Shown here one piece after another: positions 41,401-53,400 of a stretch of 64,000 nucleotides of DNA. The notes under the pieces were generated by a model. That model made no database searches, was not told the origin of the DNA, and saw only the letters and a list, made by a program, of their open reading frames with translations. The stretch's first letter is position 1, and every line of letters begins with the position of its first letter. Source of the DNA: Corvus cornix cornix (Eukaryota; Chordata; Aves; Passeriformes; Corvidae); assembly GCF_000738735.6 (NCBI RefSeq), contig NC_046341.1:806001-870000 (forward strand), read 5' to 3'. A program made the translations under genes and the position numbers.

Positions 41401-44400
41401 GTCACAAACCACGAACTTGGTGCTTCATGAGCATAAAAGCACCAGGACAGGTAAAACAAGAGTGAAATCTCTAAAGAGAAAATCAGCACAGCTCGGGTGT
41501 CCTAAGGCACAAGGATGTCCACCCCATGAGATGGATGGCAGAAGGTGCCCAGGCACCTTCAGGGCAGTGGAATTGACCTGGACAGGTCCTCCAGTCTCAT
41601 TAACATCAGGTTCTCTGATCCGTACAGCTCTGAGGACTTGGAAGGCACCATTCCTGTGGCTATAGAGACCAGAATTCCCATGATGAGAATTCCTCCAGGT
41701 TTCTGGATCCCTCTGGGTGTGCTCGTGACTGAAAAGAGACACGCAGGATTGCGGAGAGCTGCTGGTGGTGGCAGCTACTGCTTGATGTCCCCCTGCCCCC
41801 ACCTCACCCCCTGTAAAAACACTGATGAGCTCACAAACTCCTCCCCAGCAGCTCCTGGGTGATGCGAGGAGTGAATCTGCCGAGGGCTGGCTCTCCCTGC
41901 CAGTCACCGCCGGTGGTGATGAACCGCGGTTACCGCTGACACACAGAGATGGGGACACTGGGGACAACCAGTGCCCACCTTGCCCAGCTCCACACAGCCC
42001 CCAGCATGGGAGATCCACGGTTTTGGGAGCACTGGATGGTGGGAGCTCTCCCCACATGCACCACACTACAACCACAAAGCACCCAATATGCCGGTCCCTG
42101 CCAGCTCTCCTCCAGCTGCCCACAGGCTCATGATGGCCATGGACACAGGGAGCCACAGGCACTGAGAAGTGGCAGAGCTGAGGCAACCCTGCAGTCCAAA
42201 CAAAACGCCCTCCTTACGTAAGAAACCACAGCCCCATGGGTTCTGCCAGGCAGCATAAAGCACCTCTTTGTGCGGGCAAGACAGCACGCACGCCCCCTGC
42301 TCCAGCCGCCTGTCCCCACATGGGATCATCCCTGATAGGATCCAGATGCAGGAGCCAGCAGTCCCCCTCCCCTCCCTTCACTATCGATCCGCTCAGAAAC
42401 CCCAGCAGGAGAGCTGGGACCCCAAGGCCTTGGGCGCTGTGGCCGCGGCTCCGGCGCCACACACGCTCCCAGCTCCGCAGGGGAACACTCTGCCCAGAGG
42501 ATGTGAAGGAGGTTTTGGGCACTGTCGGGGCTGGAATTACTCAGAACTCCTTCCAGCCCTCTCTAGCCCCTAGGACAGACTCCCAGTTGTGTGAGGGATG
42601 CCTTTGAGCCACCACACCTGGTGCCGATGTTGAGACACGGAGATCTGAGCACAGCAAATCACTTGGGATCCCCACATGAACCCAACCGTCTGTTACAGCC
42701 CAGAATGAGCAGGGAGGCTGGGACCACCCTCCAGAGGCTGAAGGGAGTGCTCCCCACGCTTCCAGGGAAGGAAGGAGACGCTCGGAGAACGGCGCAGGGC
42801 TCAGGAGGGACGTGCCTGGCAGCTCTGCAGGGGGACGCTGCTCCTGGAGTGGCAGAGCAGGAGCCATCCCCACGGGCCCTACAGTGCTCTCACAGCCGTC
42901 CCAGCAAGGGGCTATCCTGCATCCCCATCTCCCAAGATGGGCCCCAAACCACCAGTCAGAAAATTCCGTGGTGAGGTGAGCCCGCCAAAAACCAGCCTCC
43001 CTGGATCAGGGCTCAAGAGAACTCCAGAAGCTCATTTACACCACCCCAGGGACACAGCACTGTGCAATCCAGTTCAGCAAATCCCCATTAGCCCAGGACC
43101 TGCTCTGGCAGCTCCCTGGCAGGGTTCACACCGTGGAGACCTCAATGGATTCAACTCTCCGCTCTCCTTCACCTGGGAAGCCCCTGATCTCTGGTCTCCC
43201 CCTGCTCAGGCCAGCACAGCACAGCACAAATGCAGCTCGTGCTGCCCTCTTTCCCCCTACAGATCCCACGGCCAGCACAGAAGGTGCTAACCAAAGGTGT
43301 CTCCAGAGATCTAAGTTCCAGCTCAGCCTGGAGAATGCCTCACTACCCCTTCAGTGTTCCTCTCCATCCATCTCCCAAAGCAAACGCCTTTATCCTCCTC
43401 CCTGCTCTGACACACCCGATTCTCTGGTGTGTGAGCTCCACAGGGAGATGGGCACAGAGGACACGGCCACTTTTCCACCTGGCTGGGCCAGGTAAATCCA
43501 GCCTGGTGTCTTAGAAAGCGGCGCCTGCAGCCTCCTGAACCTCCAGAATCCTGAGGTATCTGCAGGCTTCCCTGCCCCAGCACAGAAACAACAGCCTGTT
43601 TCCAGCCCCAGGTGGGGAAAAGGAGACCTTCAGTCTACCTGGTAGGAGCAGAAAGAGGCATAAGCTCTGGCTGGAATAAAGGCCTTTTTGAGAGCACTGG
43701 ACTTTTCCAGCTGCCTGGAAACAGGAAGCGCCCAGGCCAGGAGAACAGAAACCCTCACACACCCGCATAAAGGCACAGTGAGCCGTTAACCCTAATTACC
43801 TGTGACTGACACGCGAGCGGGGCCCTGACCTTCCAGGCATCGCCTCAGCCAAAGCAAAATAAACAGCTCCCTTCATCCCAAACACAGGCCATTTCACCCC
43901 CCGCCCAGAATTCTAGGGGTCTGACACGAGGGGAGAACGGCGCAGCTGCAGCACACTGGGGGCTGAGCCCAGACCCCGACTGCCACCCCCACAGCCCGAG
44001 CCAGCAGCCCCCACTCCTCTGCAGCCCGTTCCCAATGTCCTGTGGAGGAGGAGGAGGATGAACAGTATCCACACCAGGGAGAATGAGCACCACTACTCGA
44101 GGGCCCTGCCCCCCTGGCCCCAGCCGTGGCCAATGTCTCTGTGGTGTCCCCGGAGCACGCCTGTGCCCTCCTGCTCAGTGGAGCTCCCTGAAAATCCACG
44201 CTCATTCTCCTGGGTGTTTTCCTCTGACTGATCCCTTGAGCAGCCCGGTGAGAGTGGAGGGCTCTGCTGCTCCCCAGGCACAGATGCTGCTTGGCACAGA
44301 GATGCCACCCACTGTTTACTGCCCCAAACACTCAGCAGGCACAGGCCAGACCTCAGCCCAGAGCATCCTGGGCAGGCAGGCAGGACAAGGAGCACAGGAT

Positions 44401-47400
44401 CCCCAGCACCTGCCCCAGGCCCTCCTTGTTCCACTCAGCACCAGCATCTCCACCAGTTCCTGGGGCAGCACTTCCCCTCCCTTGAACAGCCTCTCATCCC
44501 AGCACACAGCAGTGCCCCAGTTGGTTCCCATCCCCACTCCCCGAGGGCCACAGGCAGAGCTTACCCGGGGGGCAGAGCATCCAGGGTGAGCACGGCTGCC
44601 CGGGCTGGGGGGGCACTGGGGCCTGAGGCCGCCTCCTCGGCCTCTCCGGAGCTGCTCAGGGCAGGAAGGGCAGGAGCAGCGGAGCCGTCGGCCGTGCCGG
44701 ACGCCGCCGGGGTCGGAACGCTGGCACCAGCTGCCGGCCTGTCCTCATCCATGTCCACGGCACCCACAGCATCCCCGTTCACTGGAAAGGCAGAGGGCAG
44801 GAGGTCAGAACCAGGGAGGGGGCCAAGGCCGGCTGATCTTCCCGGGAAGGAGAGCACGTGGTGGGTCACAACCCAAGCACGGCACTCTCAGTGCTCCCAG
44901 CCTGCAGCAAAGGCAGCACCTGCTTCACCCAGACCCCTCTGGGCACCACTGCCATCGCCTCCATCCTGAGGCAATAGCAGAAGGTTCTTTGCATTTGTGC
45001 TCAGTGTCTCCTCTGCCACTGGAAACAAGCTGCACCCCGGATGGGAACTCGGGGAATGAGGGGGAGCTCCGAAACAGTGGGTACAGCATCTCCCCTGAGG
45101 CAGAGTGAAACCCAGGCTCTGCAAGTCAACAGCACTGGAAAGAGCTAAACGTTGCTGGATTCCACAGAACTTTTGGGAAGGGGAAGAGACTGAGCAAAGG
45201 AAAACTACAAAGAAAACTGGTAAGTTTTTTGCAGAGAAAGAAAGTTGAAAGGGAATTTGTTTGAGGAATATTTATTAGATAGCCAAAACGCTGAGACCTG
45301 GCAGCCCAGCTGAGGAGAACCTTTGCTACAAGGCATCCTGGCTGAAGCGGCAAAGCAAAAGCTTTATAAACAACCCACAAACAAGGGAGTGAAGGATGCA
45401 GACAGATTTCCATGAGTTAGAGCTGAGAAACATAAAAACTGTAAGGGAAGCCCAAATATTTAGAAGCATTGTAGGAAAAAGCAGTATAAACCCTCATGGA
45501 AGGGAGACTGAAGAGCTACAGATGCTCTGCGGAAGAGACAGAGTGCTCAGGACACTCTGCTTGGCAGCTGGAGGGTGGCAGGACAAATCCTCCAGCACCA
45601 GAGGGATCCTGGGACACAGCAGCAGCTGCAGGTGCCCCCAGGCAAAAGCTGCAGGCAAGGAAGATTTCCAGGTTAGCAACAACTGATGTTCCATCAGAGT
45701 CCAGCAGGACCCAGCTGAGGAGGTCTCTGACTGCCCTTCATCTCCAGCAAGCCTGGGAAAAGGCCATTTTAGAAGCTTCAGTCACATTGTGAGAAGCTTC
45801 AAAGGGAACCTGCAGCAGGACCCAGGTGAATGCACCATGGTCAGTTTGATCTCAGTCCTGGACAAAGCAGGGAAAAGCTGATCCAAAGTCCACCTGATAA
45901 AGAAGGGCTCCAGGGGGAACATAGCAAGGGCTGAACAATGTGGCTGTGGGGAAAACACGCCTGGGAATAATCTCTTTTATTGTCAGCTGAAATTACAGAT
46001 GTGAGTGACAAATGTAATGGGGAGTTCTTGCAACAGCCTGCTTGAAAAACATGGCAGTGTCACCAAAATGTGCCACAGTGAGGGAGAAGAGGTTGGTTTC
46101 TAGGCATTCCAGGGTGTCCAGCACTAATCCCAGCCACACAAAACACTCTTCTCCCCATCCCAAGCCATTGCTGACAGGACCTGCGGGAGGCATGGAGGGT
46201 GGTAAAACAGCAACAAGGACGGCACAGTCATAAAGCCACTGGGGAGGCTGTGGCTGGGCCAGTAAAAAGTGCTTTAAATACACCAAAGCCAAGGAGCCAA
46301 GTTGTACTTGAGATCAAAATCCCCGTCCCCAGCCTGAGGGAGTGTCCACAGAGCAAGGAGCCTGGGAGGGGCTGGGCTTTGACAAAAATGGGCTTTGGAA
46401 AAATTGAAATTGCATTGCTCCAGGTTTTCCCAACGAAACGTCAGAAAACACCAAACTCCTTCTGGGCTGAACAGTATGTTTCCTTCTACCCAAAACAAAG
46501 CGCTCTGCCTCTCCTTCATCTCCTACAAAAGCAAATGCAGTGCAGAGGAGCAGAAGATGCTCCATGAGAGCCAGAGAAGAAAAACAGATCAGCCACGTGC
46601 GACTTCACAGTCAGGCACTCAGCAGGTCTCAGTCCTGCTCCACAAGGGATTTATGGCTTTGTGGACAAATCCAAGAAATGACAAGAGAAATCTTTCCAAA
46701 AATACCCCATGGTGTAAGAACCAGCCCTCTATGAGAGGTGGGTTTGTGCCTTGTCTCATGCTTGACAGGCAGCTGCTCCTCCCCACTTCAGAGCTCAGAA
46801 CATTTTCACTGAAGACTGATGGGAAATTCAGCTGAACCCTGAAAAAGTCCACTCAGCGGTGACAACTGTCCTCCTCACTGTGATATCGGTGATATTGCTG
46901 CCCCAGTATCCTTTAAACACCTGGAGCTGGTGACTCCAGAGTGGAGTCACAGAAATGATTCCTGACAGGCAGCACAGATCCTCCCAGTGCGCTCTGCAGA
47001 GCTGCCTGGCTTATCAGAAGTAAAATCAATAAAAATCAATCACTCCGCGGGGACAAAATTCCCAGGCACTACAAGATGCATTATCTCAGCAGCAATTCAT
47101 TTTCTAAATGAGTAATAGCCCCGAGCTCTGCCCCCACCTCCCACGAGCGCAGAGTCACCTGTGCCGTTGGCCACGCCATTGGCCATGCCAGTGGCCGTGC
47201 CATTGGCTGTGCTGGTGGCCGCGCCGGTGGCTATGCCATTGGCCATGCTGGTGGCCGTGCCATTGGCCATGCTGGTGGCTGTGCTGGTGTGCTGTGAGCT
47301 CTTGGCCTGCTGCCGGTGCCGGCTCCTGGCACTGGGACTTTGCTCTCCACTCCCCGCGTTTCCCCGGGCTGCTCCGGCCACATGTCGGTGCGTCCTGCAA

Positions 47401-50400
47401 GGGAAGGGAATGTGGGAGGTGGCAGACATCACATGGAAAACCCCACTCCTGTCTTTTTGCCCTGGTCTTCCACTGCTTCCTCCCAGCACAGCCACTGGTG
47501 TCCCCTGGGAAGGGCCAGGATACAGTTCCATGCCTCTGCTCAGGGCAGTGCCTGGAGCTTCATGCTGCCTGCTCAGACCTGCCCCCAGTCTTGGCACACA
47601 CCTGCTGGTGGCAGAGACCCATGGAGGAGTCACCCAGGTGACACCACCTTGCTTTGTTCACAGGCGGTCACTCTACGTGCCGAGGAATGGCCCTGGCCGC
47701 TCACGGCCGGACATCTGCTCGCCACCGTGGATGCCAGCTTGTTTCATCCACCCCTGCAGATCCCAGGAGATCCCACACCAGCCCCAGGTCCTGCACCATG
47801 GTGGGGACCCTGACCAGTGCCTCATGCCTGGCTCCAAGTCTTGCACAGAGGCAGATGAGGAAGGTGCTCCCAGGACAGCTGTGGCCTCCAGAAAAGGAGG
47901 GGACAAGCAGACGGGAAGGATGGGAGCTGAAATCACAGCACAAGTTGTGACCAGCTCAGGGGCAGCTGCTCCATCTCTTGGGGGTCGCTGCCACCCTGGA
48001 GCTCACCTGCCACTGCTTCCCATGGCCAGGGCAGCCCAACCTCCATGGGCAGAACAGCTGCAGCTCCCCCCAGCAAACTCTCCCCTTTGGACCATCCAGG
48101 GTCCCCAAGGCAGCACAGAGGCATTCCTGAAAAAGCTGGGTTTCACCTTAAGAATTCATTCCTGTGAGCGAGGAGGGGGACAGGGCAGGAGGATTTGCCA
48201 TCCCAAATCTGGGGGGCCTGGGGAGCAGAGGCAGAGCCCAGGCAGCAACCATGGAGGGTAAAGACTGCAGGGACAAGGACATCAGTTTCTCCCAGCCAAA
48301 ATCTACCTTAAAAGGGCAAAACCCACAAACTGTCCCCAAGTCTCAGGGCTGGCACTGGGAGGGGAAAGCAGCTTGGCAGCGACAGGGCACAGATCAGTCA
48401 TGCCACTCACAGCAGCTCCAGCAACTGGAACCCTCCCACTCACTCCAAAGCTGCTCTCCTTGGGGAGCGGCTCATGGCAGGACTGGGACTGGGAGGAGAC
48501 ATGGGAAAGCAGGAGATGGTTGTTGAAAATAGATTAGATGAGAGCCATGGGCAGAGCAGGAGCTGCTGTGGCCACTTCAGTGTGCCCCCAGGAGGGCAGC
48601 CCCAGCCAGGGGCTCCTCACACAGTGAACTCACACTGGAACCCCGGCTGCCCCCCAGCCATGGCTCTGTGCTGGGGTTTGCTTTGGCCACCCGCACCCGG
48701 GAACATGGAGCAACTGTGGGTACAGAAGAGGCTCCTCTTCCCCCATCAGGAGGTGAAGGTGGTCCCTCACTGATGTGGCTCAGCAGGGCATACTGGTAAC
48801 TACCCACCTTCCAAAAGCTGGCTGGGACCTGCCCCACAATTCCCCCCATGGTGAGGCCAGAGGCAGCACAGCCCCTGGAGCCCTGGCCAGAGGGGAACAG
48901 GCAGGTGGCAGCAGGCTGTCCCACTGGGAGCAGCCTCTCCGGCATGGGATGGATCTGGCCCCTGCTCTCCTCAGCACAGATGAGCTCAGAAGTGCCCAAA
49001 GAGTTTTTAGAAACCAAAACAGGATGTTTCCAGGCTGCCAGCCGGCAGCACAGGGTTACCAGCCTGAATTAGCCAGCCCGCCGCCCAGCCCAGCCCTCCT
49101 ACGAGTGCTCCCATCTGGGCATTGTCTTTTAATAGACACTGGAAACAAACCCAGCAAGGCCACAGAGCGTGGCGGGATGGGAGTGTGTGCTTAAAATAGG
49201 AGCAGGGAAAAAAACAGGCAGAGCACGGATGGGAACAAACAGTGGGGTGGGGTGGAGCGGGGTGTGCGGATGACAGCCCCTCTCCCACGCTGGGGGCAAG
49301 ACCCTGCTGTCCCCCATCGACTTGGGGACTTGGTGGCTGCCCCATTGCCCCTCCTGGGCTGGGGCAGATGATGCCAAAGAGCAAAGTGGCATCAGCCAGG
49401 TGACATCAACATTTCTTCTCCCCCTTCTGCCAAGGCAGGGTCCCCTCGCTACAGTGGCCAACACGGACCCCAGCCAGGAAACCCAGGAATGGCCAATTCC
49501 TGCAGCTGAGTTGGCCAGAAGCTCCCTTGTGAGATGCAGCAGAGGTGGCAGCATGTCTCGGTCCGAGAGCCAGCGCTGGCTGTGGGGAGCAGTGCACGAC
49601 CTCTGGGAAACAACTGGGAGAGCACCAGTGCCATGCAGGCAGTGAGAGCACAGCTCCCAAAACACAGAGCTGAGAAATTCCCCCTGTCCCTGCCAAGGTG
49701 GAAGGAGGCAGCCACATCCCCCAGCACCCAAATGGGAGAATCAGGGAATAACTTGGGTGCATAGAGACCTGAAAGCTCATCCCATTCCACCCCCTGCCAC
49801 AGGCAGGGACACCTTCCACTATGCCAAGTTGCTCCAAGCTCTGTCCAGGGATGGGGCAGCCACAGCTCTGGGCACCCTGTGCCAGGGCCTCAACAAACAG
49901 GGGTTGTGGCACCCATGGCCCCAGCTCTCAGCCAGAGCTCCTTCTCTCCCTGCACAGAGGGCTGTGGAATTTCACACCCAACCACCAAGATTAGCAGCAA
50001 ATCCCAAGATGACATTTGTTCAGGAGAAGAAAGAGAAGCCCTGACCAAGCAATTTCCCTTGCAGGGACAGTGTAGAAATAGCTGAGGAGCAAAGAATGAC
50101 CCTTTTCTTCCCATCCTACCGCCGAGTGACTTTGCCAGCATCCATCACCAAGCCCAAGAAAATAAACACGGCTCTGTGTATAAACACAGCAACCCATCAA
50201 ACAACATTCCCAAGTGCAAGGGACCCACAGTCCACTCTGGAGCAGGCAGCTGCCTCCACTGCGGGTATGCAGAGCAGTGCTCTGCCCCACAGAGCAGCAC
50301 CACATCAAACTGAGCAGGTATGCCCAGAACAACCCCAAATTCAGGTAAGAGCAGCATGGATTGAGAACTAGCTTGAAGTTTCCCATACCAGGGCAGCCAT

Positions 50401-53400
50401 GGGATTTGACTGATCGCAAGCACACCTGGCAGGTGTCTGAAGGTGCCCTGCACAAGTCCTGGCCAGGCCTCACCACACTCATGGTGACACCTGAAGCAGA
50501 AACTCCTCACAGTCGACGGGAAACCAGCGGGGAATGGGCCACAAGCAGTGCCCGGGCTCAGCCTCCCAAACTAGAATTTTCTTTGCAGGTTTTCTAGCAC
50601 CTCCTGAGAGCTGCTAAGTGCCTGCCAAGCCCAGCTCAGTCAGGTCACCGAGCACTTCCCACCCCTGGGGAGGCTTTAACACCTGGACAGCAAGAATCAA
50701 CAGGAGCAGCCACCACAAAGGGGCATGAACTGTGTTCACAACCTGCTCCCAATTTCCATCCCTCTCCCTCCTCGGGTGGGAGATGGACACACAACATGGA
50801 AAGACAGGGTCACTTTTTGAGCCAGAAACATCAACTCTGGTGTGTGCCCAGCAGATGAAGAAGGAGCAGAAGACCTCAAGGTGTGGAGCTTGTAGCTGAG
50901 AGCGCTCCTGAGCCTGGGCCACGCAGAACCTCCCACGGGCAGGCTGCAGGCGTCCTCTCCACAGCCACACTCCTACCCAGAACATCTGTACAGGCTGCTG
51001 GGCCACTGCCATGCTCTGGAAATATAAATAGGTGTTAAATTCAACTCTCTGTTGACAGTGTGACACGTCTCTCAATAACCACAGCTCCAAAAGGAGCAGC
51101 ACTGAGCCACTCCAGCCCAGCAAGGAGGCAGGGCAGGGCATGGAGCCAGGTGCAGGATGGCCTGCTGCCCAAGCATCTCACTTCCTTTGGAAGCAGCTGT
51201 TATTTCCCTGCAGCTCTGCTCCTCCTGCTCTGCCTGGACCTTTGGAAGCATCTCCCTGTGGCCAATGCCTGGAGGGACATTGTGCTTCCCAGCCTGGTCA
51301 GAGCTGTGCTTGAGGGAAGAGCTGGGGTTCCTGCGATCCCCATTTGAAGGGACCCCACTTTGCTGGTTTGTCTGGTCACAGCTTGCCCCACTCCTAGAGA
51401 GACCATTCTTTCAGCTGCCAGTGGAGCAGCTGGTGGAAACTCTCTGAGCCATCAGAGACCTGATATTCCTTAAGAGACCCACACTTTGGGAGAGGCTCAG
51501 GCCAGCCACAGCCCAGCTGTACAGTCACCCCTCTGCACTCCCAGCTCTGCTGTCCCCCAGCTCAGGCCACCCCTGCTCCACACCTCCCGTGTGCTGCGCG
51601 ACAGGGGCTCACTGGGAGATCTGGAGCAGGATGCACAGCACAAGGACAATCCAGACAGAGCCACAGCAGCCCCTCAGTAATGGACACACGGCATAGGACC
51701 CTCACCTTGGTCTGCTGCCAGAGCAGTTGGTACTGGGAGGTTGGTGCCAGCCCTCCGTGGCCACAGGTGTGCTGGTGGGGTCCCGTCCAGGCACCTGGGA
51801 CCCTGCATGGGGGAAGAACAACGGGTAAAGAAAAGGACTGAACCACCTATAGATCTACCCTCCTTCCCTCCCTCCCACTTTCCAGAAAGGAGCCCCAAAA
51901 GCACAACAGCCTCATCCCTTGTAGGACAGACCCCCAGCACCCAAGGACCCCCCACCTCACACTGGGGTGCTCTCCTCACACCACACAGCCTGGCACTGCC
52001 TGGGCCCCCAGCACTCTGTAGCTCCAAGCAGAACACAGGACTCTGCAGAGCTGGCAGTACCGGGAGAGTGCTGCATCCACAACTCCCAGATGTCACAGGT
52101 TTTGTCTTCCAGCGACAAAGAGGAGCCAAGGGAAAGCAATGCACCAACCCTTGTTCTGTACAAGCTTTGCTCCCCTGGCAGCCCCGAGAGAGCAGCCACC
52201 AGCCCGTGACCCCACGCACGCTCTGCCGTGGGGAGCTCTCTGTGAGTGGACCAGCAGACACCATTTCCCCAGCCCTCACGGCCAGCGAGGGAAGGGGCTG
52301 ACCCGCATGGAAGGCTGGAGGAGGGCCTGGAGAAGGGCCGCTCCTCCCAGGCCGGCTGCTGTGAGCCTGTCGATGCTCCCATTCCGCTCCAGCCACGCGC
52401 CCGCGGGAGCCCACAGGGCTGGGGCCCCAGCGGGGGCGGAGGCGAGTGCTGGCCCTGGGACACCATCCCGGGGCTGCCGGGGCCGCGCTCGCCCCGCTCC
52501 GCTCCCCACGCCTGGTGTCCGGAGCGGCCGCGCGGGGCTGGGCACTCACCTCCGTGCCGGCACTGCCGTCGGGAACGCTGCCCAGAGCAACAGCCGGCCC
52601 GTCCAGGAAAATCGTCAGCTCTCCGCCCGACACAATGCTGCCTTTGTTCTCTGTCTGCAGGTCCAGGGTCAGCTGCCTGTTCTCCACTGTGGCAGACGGG
52701 ACATGGAGAAAGAGACCCCCAGTCACCACCGGGATACCAGCAGTGTGGAGGTGGCTCCACTGCCCCAGCAACCACGTCAGCCTCCCGGGCTCCTCCAGGC
52801 CTCCCCCGTCCCCAAAGGACAATGTGCCCACTCCCTCAGGGCCAGCTGTCCCAGCGAGCACCACCAGTGTTGGCCCCACACCTACACACACCTGCCAGCG
52901 CTGCCAGAGGACCACCTGCTCCTGAGGAAGATCCTTCTTCACCACCCCTCAGGATCCCTTCACCCTTTTCCTGGGGCTGCAGCTGCCCCAGGGGCCCTGG
53001 CTGTGACACTGAGACCCCCATCACTCACAGATCCAGGAGCTGGGGCTGTAGGGCAGATCCCAGCAGGAAAGCCAAAGGATTTGGCTCCTTTGAGATGACA
53101 CACGGGGCAAGAAGGGTCCTGCATGATGGTGAGGATCCCTCCATCCACATCCCCGTGCATCAATTCCACTGAACAAAACCGGCACAGAGGGCCGTTCCCA
53201 AACAGGAACGCTCTGTTGCAGCACTGGACCACACTCACAGAAGGTTCTGGAGAGGGTGCCACAGGCTGGGAGGCTCCTGGAGACAGATGCCAGCTCCACT
53301 CCCTCCCTTGAGAGCCAGCCTGGTTTCAGCAGCTTCAGCAAGGCTTTGCTGGTCCCTGGGGGCAGCTGGGGCACAGCACAGCCCTCAGCACCCACCCCAT

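Noticed and set aside
47161..48261. 366-codon plus-strand open frame starting in the VAVPLAVLVAAPVA repeat
   Set aside because: Antisense shadow of the WWP2 linker repeat and GC-rich intron; the minus strand carries the conserved exon.
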